Source of the DNA: Urophycis tenuis
Taxonomy: Eukaryota; Chordata; Actinopteri; Gadiformes; Phycidae
Length of the DNA stretch: 64,000 nt
Direction of reading: 5' to 3'
NCBI GenBank assembly: GCA_036785325.1
Contig: JAXIVH010000014.1
Span: 5,709,101-5,773,100 of the forward strand
The notes under the pieces were generated by a model. It did no database searches. It was not told the DNA's origin and worked only from the letters and a program-made list of their open reading frames with translations. Position numbers and translations under genes: made by a program. Positions 12,301-25,533 of this stretch are shown piece by piece. Positions within the stretch are counted from its first letter, which is position 1, and each line of letters opens with the position of its first letter.

Positions 12301-15300
12301 CGCAGTAGTGAAGCTGTAGGTGTTCTTTGTCTTGGTTACCTGGGGTGTCAGGGAGAATAATGCATCCAATCAAGCCACAAAGGAGCACGATGGCAGCAAG
12401 GGAATGGCTACAGCCGACACAGAGGACCTGTCACTTTTATTACCTTTAGGAACTCCGTGGGGAGCTTTCCACCTGGTAAGGCCACCCCTTCAAGCTTCAT
12501 CTGAACAAAGAAACCTCTGGCCGTGCTGAAGCTGGTGCGCATCGGCAGGCCAAACGTCTCCCCCATCTGGTCCACCAGCCCTGGCCATCACACAATGGTT
12601 TGTCTGGTCGTTTACTTACAATGCAAACAACACTGGAAGACAGGCTACCATTTGCCTCATCCTGGAAAGAATACCTGCAATGTCATCCACAATCTCAGTG
12701 TACGCTCGCCGGGCGATGTCCAGGAACTCGTTGATGTTGGGACGCACGGCGTAGCACTTTTGAGTGCGCATGCTGAGGCTGCCCTTCATGTAGGTGGTGT
12801 CATCATTAATTACTGTCTTGATCTGCTCCAGGATTGTGTCAAACCTCAACATGCGGGAAGGTACAGGACGCAGAGTCAGCTCAAGGGTCAAACTAGTCAG
12901 TCCGGTACACGACAAGCTCACTGCTAAATGGAGAGTATTTAGATGGGTAAACAGCACTGTGTTTACCTGTTGTCCTCTAGTGAGGTGCTGTATGCCTTAA
13001 GCAGAGCGGTGGTACACTTATTTAACAACATCTGTTGAAGTGCAATGATTTCAATGCTTTATACCAAGAAACACACCTTGAACACATTGCTAAAATCTGC
13101 TAGTATGTTAAAATGATTCAAATATGCAAAAGTCAATTTTAATTGGAATTGCATACTGACAAAGACATACCCTTAGGGATGGCACTAAATCCAGCGTGTG
13201 TTTCAACTGAATGACGTGTGTAATCTTCGCCTCAGCAACTTGTACCTTCAGACATAGATAAAATACAATCCATGCAGAGCAGGGTGCATTTTAGATTACA
13301 GCAGTAGAATCCACATTAATATAAAATGTGATACTTGACTTAAACAACTAATTGCTGATGAATCAATTTAATATAATTGTGTATGTAGTGTTTTTACTGT
13401 ATTTACATTGTTTTGACATATATAGTAATAATTTGATTGTAAGAATTTATCCTATAAAGACTAAAATCACTTATATCACAATATTTTTTAATAAAGTGAT
13501 TATTAACCTCCGAAAAGCCAATGTTACTATTTGATCAACCCTGCACTACTTGGCATTACACACTCATCCATTAATTCAATTACAATCATTTAAAAGACGC
13601 CTTCACCCACCGTTTCCTGCTTTGGGATCTGGACAAGAACTGACAGCAGTTGATCTATATCAAGGAAATGGCCTATTGCTGGGAGAAAACACAAACAAGT
13701 CAAACTCTAAGCCTTGGTATCGATATCTGCACAACACACACTGTCCCGAAGCAAAAGCAGCCCTTCATCCTGACCATTCTTCAGGCCAAAGAACAGCTCC
13801 TCTTCCTGCAGCAGCTCTTGTATGGCGTCCAGACGGATATTGATGGTGTCGACATCAAGAAGGGGCTCCAGGATATTGGAGCGCAGCCTTCTACCACCAC
13901 CCATGGTCTTTGTATAGTTAAGCACTCCAAAAAGAGTATGTTCACTCCTGTGATGTGCACCAAACAGAAACAGACAACCCCACCCGTATTTTTACAGTGT
14001 CAGCCAAGTATGACTGAGAAATGCATTCAACAGTGCTGCTGTGTTGGTTTTGGGGTCACCTTTTTTGTAACTCATCGGCAATGCATTTAGTGCAGGAAGG
14101 TTTGGATATCTATAAAAGACGATCATATGGTTGCCTTATACCTGCGGTCCCTGTTGTTCACCACCAACTCCAAGTTAGTGGCAGACGCCGAGTCAATCAT
14201 GGCAGTCTGCTCACTCCCTTTAAAGCTGACTTTGAGTGACTTGGGAGCGTAGATGGAGTTCTGGATGAACTCCAGGTATTTCAACAATGAAGCCGCAGCA
14301 GCCAAGCAATAATACCTAATAAAAATGACAATTGAGAAGAGTACATTCGCTCCACAGTGTATGTGACTTTCCCATTTTCCTCCATGCACATTTACAAACT
14401 CAGCAGCTTTCATCACATTGATATTGATGACTCCGATCACAACGTACTTAGCTTGCACTTCCATGACAACGGTCCCAAACTCTGGCGCACACAGCTGTTG
14501 AATGTACTCTAGTCCTTTCCTCTCATTAAAGTACTTCCTTTGGATGGCAGTAAAAGCAACCCCCTGACAGAGAAGCATAACGTATGGGTGAAACACACTT
14601 TTTAAAGTTTGAGTTTATTATTGCAGGTGACAGTTATGTGCGTCATTGCTACCTGGAAGTTCTCTGTGATGAGGCAAAACAGCTTAGTTCCTTTACCCTT
14701 CTCGCTGGCTGTGTCTGGCATTAGTATTTCCATCGGAACCAAGATATGAAGCTTTGTGATCACCTGGAAACAAACGGCATCAGTTTTCCTGATGCACACA
14801 TCCCTTTAGAATTGCAATGTTGTTACCTTGGCGTAGGTCCCTGTGTCTGCAAACTGGGAGAGGACAAGCTCTGGACATTTCAAGTTGAGACTGGCCATGC
14901 CAATCTCTCCCCTGGCCAACCCGCGCCCTTCCACCACAGCAACGATCACGGAAGCACAGGCCGTAGATGTCGCAGAGGAACAGGTCGTTGCTGCGCGATT
15001 GGAGAAGCTTGAATGAGACAGATTGACCGGACAACCATGTCTGTTGCTTGCATAGAACAAGGTGCCATACCAGTATGCTCAGTAAGCGGAGTCCGTGCAG
15101 AATGGGCCCCCGTGGTACCAGAACCTGGGGTCTTTCTGTATCTTGGTGTTCCCCTGGAAAAGCTACCAGTGGAAGATTGAGGGATGAAGTTACTTGCCTG
15201 ACCCAATCTAAAAAGATGCCGGGATGGACCTGTATCAAGAGATGGAGAGGTGAAGTCATGTCAGAATTTAATAGTAACTGTGAACTTTAACTTTGGCATG

Positions 15301-15649
15301 AAGCCTTTCCTTACTCTATTGCCTCACTGGGTTATTTGTTCAGAGGCATGAATAAACAGAGTTGCTATGCTAAATGTTTTGCAATCTGGTACGTTCTATG
15401 AATGTGAATGTAGCCCTATGTATTATCATGGCAGTCACCATGGCATATACCTGCAGCAAGTGATGACGTATGGTAAGAACTTGTAGTTGGCTCCTCCGAA
15501 CTCTGACGAGATGAAACGGAGCAGGACACGGGGTCCTTGGATGCTGCTGCATCCTGTCCACCTCGAGCCAAAGGAGACACACTAGAGCTTTGTCCCGAGT
15601 CGGATGTACCTCTGCCCGTGGTCACCTCCTCTGTGCTGCTTTGAAACAT
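9390..15649 (-). CDS. msh4: MutS protein homolog 4, complete, 20 exons
   Basis: MSH4 pairs with MSH5 as a meiosis-specific clamp on recombination intermediates and promotes crossovers; it does not repair mismatches. Exons: 15649-15451, 15229-15071, 14990-14827, 14763-14653, 14563-14448, 14315-14142, 13947-13775, 13678-13611, 13245-13171, 13031-12967, 12844-12675, 12580-12444, 12339-12236, 11957-11833, 11073-10873, 10762-10644, 10555-10427, 10247-10076, 9986-9898 and 9581-9390. They total 2742 nt, or 913 residues (human is about 936), with every phase consistent. Visible landmarks are VIVAVVEGRGLARGEIGMAS, the Walker A GPNMSGKST near residue 660, the Walker B LIIIDELGRG near 735, and FATHFLELC. 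The C-terminus RAVYHLATRLLQTARNS is MSH4-typical. The N-terminal about 120 residues are Ser-rich and the least certain part, because exon 2's acceptor was chosen to keep frame. Confidence 0.95.
9789..9825. repeat. Tandem palindromic octamer (GTACATAT)n
   Basis: About four and a half head-to-tail copies of the self-complementary unit GTACATAT, in the last intron of msh4. Confidence 0.9.
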
Positions 15650-16080
15650 GTTAGGTTCTTGAAAGATAACTAAATGTTATTTTTATCGGCTCAAATAAAT
15701 TGCCGTTAGCAAAAAGACCGCCACCAAGACTTGCCAAGAGAGGCGCGCGCACCAACGTACAATTTGCTGGCCTCGCGCGTCTAGTGAGTCGTCGAATGAT
15801 TAAAAAAAAAAAAAAGATTAATATAACAAAAGTTAACCAACTTCCTTAAACCATCCAGGAGTCGATAGCACAAATCGCTAGTTTTTTTCCCCACTTGTTT
15901 TAAGATCTAACAATCCAGTCGAAAATTATAATGAGAATTCATCGTGATGAGACCATATTTTATCGCAATTATGTATAGACTTCACAGAGAGGGCGGTCCG
16001 CTGAGGAGGAACAAGACGAAGAGGAACGTTCAGACAGGGACGAGATGGGGGAGGACGATTATTAGCGTGGACTCAAAATC
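15650..16080. promoter_or_regulatory. Shared msh4/vcpkmt divergent promoter region
   Basis: Only 431 bp separate the start codons of msh4 (minus) and vcpkmt (plus). The spacer must therefore hold both transcription starts and is probably a bidirectional promoter. It contains CpG-containing blocks around 15740-15795 and a GC-rich stretch at 15985-16055 just before the vcpkmt ATG. I see no TATA box at a convincing distance from either gene. Confidence 0.6.
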
Positions 16081-17315
16081 ATGGCGGCAGAAACAGAAAG
16101 TATCTATTTCGTGAGAGAAATCGAGAAAAATGATGGGTGTATTCTGAAATTAAAACAGTGCCACAAAGGAGACGTTGGTTGTGTGGTTTGGGATGCAGCA
16201 ATTGTGCTTTCTAAATACTTGGAAACAAGAAGTTTTAATGACCCGGCTTCCGGAGGGAATAGTTGGGCTAACAAACATGTATTGGAGTTAGGAGCAGGCA
16301 CTGGAGTGGTTGGGCTTATGGCTGCATCATTAGGGTAGTTTTGAGATTAATTTCAGTCTCATCATGTTATGATAAGTGTTATACAGGCAACGTTTTTGTT
16401 CGAATCTCTAAAATAATGTAATTTTTTTCATTAGAGCTCACGTCACCGTGACAGACCTGGAGGATTTGCAGATACTCCTGCAAGTAAACATAGAAGAAAA
16501 CAAGGGGGTCATTAGCTGTGGATCCATCACTGCCAAGGTACTGAAATGGTTTGTACTTATTTTCTGTTTTACATTTGTGTCCATTTTTGAATTCTTTATA
16601 AACTAGACATAGCTGACATAATTACATTCCTATTACGTGTCCAACATGTTAAATGTCATTTGTCATCCGTTTTAAAGGGGTGATGATGTTTCCGACTTCC
16701 TCCCACCTCCAGACTATGTATTGATGGCGGATTGTATCTACTATGAGCAGGTAATATGTTGTGTATAATATGAACAGGTAACATGTTGTATCTATTAGGA
16801 ACAGGTAACGTCATCAATGTCAGATACACAAAATTGCTCTAAAATAATGCAAACTCATTTATAAACATTGTGACAACATCATAGATTGCAGATTAGCGAA
16901 TGTATTAAGTCAAATTAGCAACAATGTGTCATGAAGTTCTTTGTTTTAGTCTGTCGTGCCATTGGTGGAAAGCTTGAAGAAACTTTGTGGCCCCTCAACC
17001 TGCATCATTTGCTGCTATGAGCACAGAACTGTTGGCGTTAACCCAAAAGTCGAAGCACAGTTTTTCGAGGTAAGAATATAAAGTTATCTATCTTGCATTT
17101 TTTCAGTCAACAAATCATTATTTCGTATTTTTAGAAATGCATGTATGCTTGTAACTAGCAGTCTGCTCTCAGTGATTTGCTAGATTAATGTTGTTGTTGT
17201 TGTTTTTAAGTTGCTGCGTAAAGACTTCAACTGGGAGGCGGTTCCTTTGGATAAGCAGGACCCAGAATTTAGAAGTCCAGACATCAGAATACTGCATATA
17301 AAACGGAATACCTGA
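16081..17315 (+). CDS. vcpkmt: VCP lysine methyltransferase (METTL21D), complete, 5 exons
   Basis: This methyltransferase uses S-adenosylmethionine to trimethylate one lysine of the AAA ATPase VCP/p97. Exons: 16081-16334, 16435-16548, 16678-16750, 16950-17069 and 17211-17315. They total 666 nt, or 221 residues, close to the human length of about 229. Visible are VGCVVWDAAIVLSKYLET (about residues 32-50), the AdoMet-binding motif VLELGAGTG (67-75), an acidic loop VTDLED (from about 90) and the METTL21-family motif ADCIYYE (140-146), then CCYEHRT in exon 4. The start was chosen because it is the first ATG of the frame and matches the family N-terminus. The donor of exon 3 (GTAATA at 16751) is followed by two decayed tandem copies of itself. 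The gene runs head-to-head with msh4. Confidence 0.93.
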
Positions 17316-18897
17316 ATTTATGTTTGGAAACATTTGCATTGCCTGAATGAGGCAGAAGAATGCTACATTTTTGCTACATTATTCCTTCTTCTGTTTTGAA
17401 GAAGTGTATGAAATTATTTTGTGACCTTTCTTCATTTGGTGATTGTTGATTCACTATATTCCAATGTCCGTATTTTGTCTGAAAAGAAATGTATTGTCAA
17501 AAACAACAGATATCCTCCCTAAAATTGAGTACACCTTTCAACTTTGTTAATATTAATACATCAATTAAAAGCGTTAGGTGATTCAGATAAAACGCTTGAG
17601 TATTTTTTTATACTAAGGTTTCATTGTAATTAATACATTAAGAGAAAGAAAGAAAAAAAGAATTAAAAGGTTTTTATTTTTCCATATTCTTTTTGTGATA
17701 TACTTCATGTTGGCAACACACTAGCTATACTCTAGCTACCATTTTATCCTGTACACCCTCACCTTCCCTCCTGCCCATGCCCCTCTGTTTTGATCCAGCA
17801 TCTTTTTTTCACCTGCATTTGCTAGTCCAGTAAATCTGCACTCTGTTGTCGTGGGTGTCCTCATGCCTTCCGCTTGCCTCTTTCTCGCTCAGCCAGTCTT
17901 AATCTTACCGAGACAGTCTAATGTCCAATTAGTCCTACAAGGCTGGAGGGATTACAGACTATTATTAGTGTTTGTCATCGGACAGCTTAGATAGGGTTTT
18001 GATATTATGCAAGGTTGCTGTGAATGTTTGGATGAGTCTTTTATTTAGATTTTTGCCTAAGCCTGTTCTCTCCTTTCAAATCTTCCTTAGCACTCCTATC
18101 TTAGGGTGGATCCATGTGAGGTAAATGCTATAAAAGTACCTAATACCATTACAAATGTAAAACATATATAGTAATCCTCATGATGTATAATTACTTCATG
18201 ATCAGACTGTACACTGTTTTAAAAACATTATGTAATGCAATTTTAAGGCAAATAATCAAGTTCGATTTGACCTGTCTTCAGTTTATGTCAATTCTGCAGA
18301 AAATAAGGTAAGAGTATGGGGGCTACGCCTCATTCATGAATTTTTTATACTGGACCAGCTCACTCTGTTCATGGCTTTGGGGGGCGGGTACACTCGGAGT
18401 GTACTAGAGGCACTTCCACGCCGGTGGGTTTGGCTATATGGGACAGAGAATTAGTTGATTATAGCACAAACACTAGGGGGCATCAATTGTTCAATTTCAA
18501 TTACTTGTGTGGTATTATGATTATCGCCACACTAAAGATCATCTTTTCTAGTCCACTCCTAAGATTATCTCAAGAGCCAGGTAGACAAATTAAGGAGATT
18601 GTATTATTGTAGCTCTGAGATATTACATCATAACATAATGGAATATAAATATATTGATGATTCCTCAAAGTTGGGGGTGGGGGGTACTTATAAAAAACAG
18701 GTTAAACGCCTGTAATTTCAGAACTGAAACTGCACTGGTCAAATTAGATACTCTGAACGCCACTGCCCGCCATGCGAGGGGAATTCCTCTTAAAAGCCCC
18801 AGATTAGCTGGAAGATTATGGCCCTTATTTCTGTCGTAAACCATGTAGCCCGCCCCGCACGTCCACAGGCATGCAGTGGCCCCGCTGCCTTTCATCC

Positions 18898-18930
<33 letters not shown>

Positions 18931-21900
18931 TACATAGCGGGGCTGTATGCGACGTGCACAGCGGCCTTCGACTCGAGAGTTCACCAGGATAATAAATAAA
19001 AGGTTCTCGGCCATAGGCGCACTAATAACAAGTAGGGTTTGTTCCAAGGCTGAGACTAGCGAGGTAATTGTAAGGAGGTGGATAAGGGCAAGGATAACCT
19101 GCTTGCCAGGAATCTGCTTAGAAGGTAACCGGACCATATGCGATGGCACACGACCTTGAAGTCATTTAGCGACTGGAATGTGGACATTGGTCGGTATATG
19201 TTAGTGTTGGTGGTCTGGTCTTGGAGTAAACAGAACGCCGAGTGTTTAGTAATGTATTTAATCAAAATAATTTGTACGACTGATGGGGGATTACCCACGG
19301 TGTTTATTTTAGGAATTCAAATAAGATATTTAGGTTAGCCTCAGAGACATCACTGCACATGGATTGTAAATCATATCTACAGAAATACCCTAAGCGTAAG
19401 TGCTTTGTTTCTATGAAATCATGGTTCTACACAGGAGTGCCATTAACACAGCTGTAGCAATTAAACGGTGAAACAATGGCTAGTCATGGATGGGCTATAA
19501 ATAGCCTTCTGTGCTATATAATTTCAGTTTGTTTTCCCACCGTTGCACTGACACTTTGACCTGGTGCATCTGGCCTCTGGGAGACAATTCGAAAAAGGAC
19601 TCCCTAGTCAACTCCCCTTTGACCTTGGGCAGTGTACATTAGGGCTAATTATTTATCTTTGAGTCAGTACTGAATGCTTGCTCAGTAACTGTTTAAACCA
19701 ATTATTTGGGCTTTCCCTTTTGAACTTTAATGGCATTTCAAGCGTGGTGGTAGTTTTGGAAGAACCTCACACCAAATGATTACAGTGCAGCTATATGTGG
19801 TCATTTCCCACCAACAGATGGTGCTAAAAATGGCAATGACTCACCTGTGTAATGAAAGAGCAAAAAGATACTTTTTAAAATGATTAAAGGTACTCATTAA
19901 AGTTCACAGTTTAACAATTGTCTTCTTACTTTTACATAAGCTAGTTTTTTGAGAGCTCAGAGGTGCCCCTCTGGTTTAACTGGTAGATTTTAATAATGAC
20001 TCTTAACTGCACATAACCAAATAAATTACCCTCACCATCTCCCATATTCTTTCATGTATTTTTTTGTAAGTGTTTAACATCAGAAAGCAGTGAAACACCA
20101 GCCAGATGGGTGGAGAGGGCGTGGAGCGTGACTCAAAGGGCTGTGTGCTGTGTTTTTTTTTTTTTTTAACTTTGCTGCATCACAGCCAAGCGACACAGTG
20201 GGGCCTTTGTGGCATTGTCATCATCACACTGCCAGGAGCCAGGGGACACTGTTCCAGTATAGAAGCCTAATTTTCTCAGCAGTTATTAGGGAGTGGCTCA
20301 AGAATAGACACCAAACTGGGCTAATTAAAAATAGACAAGGGAGACTGAAAGTGTCAGTCTTCTGATTGTGCAGTTTTTCCTTTTTTCGATACTCTATACT
20401 TACAGGACCAATGCTCAGTAGCACAACTCTGATTTATAGATACAAAATGTAAATGGACTCCGCCCACATTTACACCATCTCCACAGTCACACTAGCAGGG
20501 GTTCTGTTAGGACAGCTGTGCAGCAGTTATAAGATAACAGCATGGAATAGAATGTCTGATACATTGACCTTACTATTCCACTCTTCATTATTCACCGTTC
20601 GTATAGGTCTACATTGACACTGTTAGGACAGTCATATTAATAAATTACAGCTGCATAAGAGTCCTGCATTTGTAGCATACATTTTAAAAGAGGTAACACA
20701 ACTACACTGATGAGTCTGACCGTGAATATTGTTTCTGAATAATGGCCAATGACTCAGTCCACTTTTTGCAGTAAGCATATGGGATGGCCAGACACTGTAC
20801 TGTTCTTTGAAACAGGAGGGAGGGAGGGAGGGGAGGGTATGCCTGTGTTTTCCTGAGTCATTACCCCTTTGTAGTCTGAAAAAGCCTTGTACATGGGCAG
20901 CAGGGCCTAGCTTGGTACGGCTGTGCGGTTCCTCCAGGCACAGACTGTTGTCTAATGTGTGGCATACTGTCACTGTAAGCAAACACTGACTTCTGTGTAA
21001 TTACAGCAATCCTGTTAGTGGCGGCAGATGCGGCCCAGCCGTGGAGCTTCACAGCGCAGAGGGATGCAGTCACTGAAACATCGGGGTGTCCGTCACGGCG
21101 TCCACGTCACTGATACGTGTCAATCTTCAAGCAAGAAAGAGGAAATGGCTACTGAAGGTGGCTGTTGGAAGGTGAATCACACCTGTTCTTTTTAAACTAG
21201 GTAAAACCACACTGGCACTGGCAAGTGCAAGTGTGCCTGTGCTTGTTGATGGCTGTTTGTGAGACCCGTGTGTAGAGAAGTTTGCCTTCTGTCTAACATG
21301 ACCTTGGTGGAAATATAGGACAAATACAACCCATTCTGACTAGTTTTCAGCATGACAAGGATTGTAATGCTAACAATCACCCCCCCCCCCCCCCCCCCCC
21401 CACAAAAAAGTCTCCTAAAACAATTTTTAGCTTCTCAGTGTGAGACGATTCTCAGCGATGTTCTCTCCGAGTTTCAACGTGAAAAAACACAGCTTGAGGA
21501 GTTCAGAGACAACTGTCAACAACATCTGCCTGTAAGTTCACGTCATACAGCTGTGACAGAAACACTATGATCCCCAAGGCGACAGACCCACATGGGAAAT
21601 AAATACATAGATATGGCTCTATGCCTCAACTGGAAAGTTATGTTAACATATTAATCTGATATAGATCTGATTAAAATGGAACGACGTGATTTATTTGACG
21701 ACCACAGTAAGAATGTTGCAATCTACCACAATTTAGAATTCCCCCAAAAGAAAAGTGACCTTGAGCCACAGATATGAATGGAATGCAGCTTGGATTAATG
21801 CCCAGAGTGCAGTGCACCCAAACACTGCTCACCAGAAAACCTTCAGATGGTGTAAATTACAGTTCTTAAAAGTAAGCCATTAAATAAATACGCCAGAAAA

Positions 21901-24900
21901 CTCCTTTCCATAAACTAGTCAAGCTCGAAGCAGCAGAACGACTGCATCTTTGTACATGCAGTCATTTCACGAGGCAGGAAGAGGCACGCTTTCAGAAGTC
22001 TCACAACGACAAGCAAGAAAACCCCCCAAACTGAACCACTTCCGGACCTAGCACTAAAGTGTGCGGGTGCTCTTTATCAACGGGACCCCATCCATCAGAC
22101 AGAATGAGTGCAGGGATCACTGTAAGAAAGCGGCTCCCTCCACTAAACAGGGTAATAGCTGTTTTAGTGTCCTTGATGGCAACAGTCAGTGGGCAGAGCT
22201 TTGTGGTTCAGGGTGGCTTTCCCACTCAACTCTTTGGAAGATTTAAAGTAATCTGCCTTAATAGGCATGTACGTGCAATTGTCCACATGTGTACACAAGT
22301 AGGAAAAAAAAGGTAAAGCAATAATCCACTTGGGTGTGGCTTTGGTAACATATGCCAAATGTGTGTTTGCCTACAGATGAATGAAATCATGGGTGAAAAG
22401 TTTGTGCTGCTCCAAAAACACATGCGATTCACGGCATGTCGTTGGTATTGTCGTTAAATGGTTTTACACTAATTCAAAGACTCTCGTGAAATGTTTTTTA
22501 AATATGGGCATGGGGAAAGCATGGTGATATGTTCCTCTATTTGCAGAATAGAGGAACTCTCAGGAACTGAAGAGTAAGCCACTTCTGATACAAAAAACAC
22601 TAGCACAGGCAAGTCCCATTAAAGCATTGCTATAGGAACTGCCCCAACAAACACACGACATTCTGGCTGCCTGAGGTGATTTTGTCATACGGATTACTGA
22701 GCTTTGTGTACAAAGTAGGTGGGGAATTTTGCAGTAGGTGGGGAAATGTACTAGACCCACCTTATTAAGTAGTTTTCGGTTGGACTCATTGGCGAATAAG
22801 ATTCAAAGAAACAATCTTCCTCAAATCTGCAGCTGCCAGGAAATGACAAGACTGTCTGTCTGACAATATATGAGCAATGAGCAACATTATAGTGGCCCAA
22901 AAATCACATATTACTCACATGTTTAACACTATTAAGACATGCACACTCCAGCCAAGCCCAGAGGGAGTTCACAAAAAAGCTAAGAAGTCTCATCATAACT
23001 AAGGACAGGTCATGAAACCTTGCTCAGTCTCAACCCTCACCCTCTGGGGTGGGTGGGGTGACCGTGGCATTCATCTCTGTGGAGCTCATATGGTTGTAAT
23101 GAAGAGGCCACGGTGACCATTACAGACCAATTAGACTGCCATTGGTGTCTAATGAAGGCTTTTGACTAGGCCATGGCCCAAAGTATGTATTTAACAGCAC
23201 CATCACAACATCCCCAAGCTCAGTTCGCCATTCAAAGACAGGAAAGTGCTTGGGCTTTTTTTTTTTTAGCAAGTCTTCCTTCCTTCCACCGTTAGATGCA
23301 GGTTTTGTATCACCCCATCCGCTGTCAGCCATGAATCAGGCACACCACCTGACCTGTCTGATGGAAACCCACGCAACGCTAAAGCAAACATCCTCCTGAG
23401 GCATCAGTAGCTTGTCGGGCCCACGTATGTGAAGGGGCGCACACGCACACACAGATTTGGTTGACTAACAGGATAATCAATAACAAAGTCTGTTGGTCCC
23501 TGAATTTTAGCAGGACACCCCTCAACTGTCAGGCATAATAGCATAGTCTGACTGTCATGCATATCAACATGCTTCCTTTTCATTGTTTCTTTCACAAAAA
23601 TATCCGGAAATGTGCTGTCAAACAATCTATTGAATTAAATAACCTTGTGCAGCCCCAAAAGACCAAGAGTCTGAAAAATCAATCAATATCAATTCTTTCT
23701 TTGTTAAGACTGTAAACACTCCCTGTTTTCCAATTAGCTTTACTGAGAACTAAATAATTGCTTTACTGCATCAGTGCTGTCCCTTTCCAAAGGCCTTTCA
23801 GTGGTGATGGGTCATTTGAAGAGATATTTCACCTCTATGGCTCAACCATTAACACAGCTGTTTACAAAATAAAGTGCAGCACATTAATAAGTTAATCATT
23901 TGGCAGTGTCATGTATCCCGGCAAATATGTTCACTAGAATGAATGTTCCCTAAACTTTATAAAAGACATGACACGTTTAGGTAATTTACATAAATGCCCA
24001 TCAAAACACAGAATATTAAATTATATATTACTGCCTCTGAAAATAGATTTCCTGCTTTCTCAATAGATATCAACAAACTTCAATACTCTATTCTTGGAAC
24101 ACAAATGCAGTTTTGCTGTTTAAATTGAGCCGTTGCATGTCAAAACAATATTTGCTGTATGCTGCAGCCTTTGCGTTACCCTCTCCCACTCATCATGTGA
24201 TCATTGCAGTTCCATGAAGACCAGCAGTTACACTTCCTGTTTTCACCATTTTGTAATTCACTGGCTAAAGTGTCAGTGAAAGTCCCAAGTTCAACCACAC
24301 AATAGGGAGACTTCTATAATCAACATTATATGTTCTGTTGTCAGTATGTATGTCAATTCCCAGTCTGACCATTTTCCTTTACCCAAATCGAAAATAGACC
24401 GGAGGCTGTAAATATACAGACACACAAACATTAAAAACCACTTGTAAGCTGTGATTCAAAGGAAAGAGACGTGAGGCATATAAAATCATCTTTTTTTTTT
24501 AATAAGACATTACAATGACATTGTTCTGCACATGGTTCTCCATCCAGTCAAAATTGGAGTAAGAGCTGCACCACCAGTTGTCATCAACACATCACCAACA
24601 AGTGGTTCCCTCTGACTGCTGAAGAAATGGATTCTGATAGGGTTACTGTACTTTTGTACTCATGCTACAGATATAGGCTTATCTTATAGTGCCCCCAATC
24701 CAGAGACGTATCAAATGTGGTAGCAGACTGAGAGAGCTCAGAGCTAAATGGCATTCCTTTGGAGTCAACCGGACTACATGACAAATGTTAACCATAACTT
24801 AAGATGCATCCTGACAAGCATGTTAAGAGTTAGTGGAGCCTATCGAGTAATTAGCACAATTAGGTATTAGGACATGACACAATGGGCCAATCAATAACTA

Positions 24901-25533
24901 GATAGACCACATAACAGGGTTTCTGGGAGGGGGTAACAAACATGTCAGAAGTCACACTTTTTTCTTGTTTTAGTCCTGAATGATGACAGTGAAATGTAAG
25001 CAATGTCAAGGGATTCCTTTTTTCTTGCTACGGTCAATACCAATGAGAAGAAATACTCTGCATCACATTAAGGATTGAAAGTCCCTTATGAGCTACTTGA
25101 CATGAAAAATGTCACTATTGAAAAAGAAAACCATATACGACTCTTGTTAATGGAAACCCTCGCCATCTAAGAACCATGAAACCAGCTTAACTCCAAAATG
25201 AAAGATTAAAAACTCCAGCTCCTCCATTAGAAAATATAAAAAGGAAAAACAAAAGAATAGGCAAAGGCGGTGATCTGTGGCTTTAACAGTAGGACCAATT
25301 AATTTGATATTCATCAAGCAAGCCCCAAAGATAACAAATGTGATATAGGCCTGTGACTGCATACAAGCAAAGTTTAAGCCAGCAAACCTAAAAGATAAAT
25401 TAGTTGTGGGGTAAACGTAGTATTAAAAATAAATGGAAGATAATCGACTTTTTCTTTACCGTATGAGAAGTTATTTGTAACTTGCAACATAGTTTTATTA
25501 TAGTTTTGACCTAAAACAGTCATCACTCAATCA
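17316..25533. other. Gene-poor interval: vcpkmt 3'UTR, spacer, arf6 3'UTR
   Basis: About 8.2 kb lies between the vcpkmt stop and the arf6 stop. The first few hundred bases are AT-rich vcpkmt 3'UTR, and the last 1 kb or more is probably arf6 3'UTR, because ARF6 transcripts usually have a long one. In between I see an uninterrupted C run (18899-18926), a second C run (about 21380-21401) followed directly by one exon-like segment (21431-21531), and otherwise unremarkable single-copy DNA. No supported gene was found. Confidence 0.5.
18899..18926. repeat. Poly-C homopolymer
   Basis: An uninterrupted C run of about 28 bases. It is a typical slippage site, so its length is unreliable in any assembly. 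Confidence 0.9.

Noticed and set aside
13550..14090. Plus-strand open frames of 97 and 146 residues
   Set aside because: They are antisense to msh4 exons 7 and 8 and the neighbouring introns.
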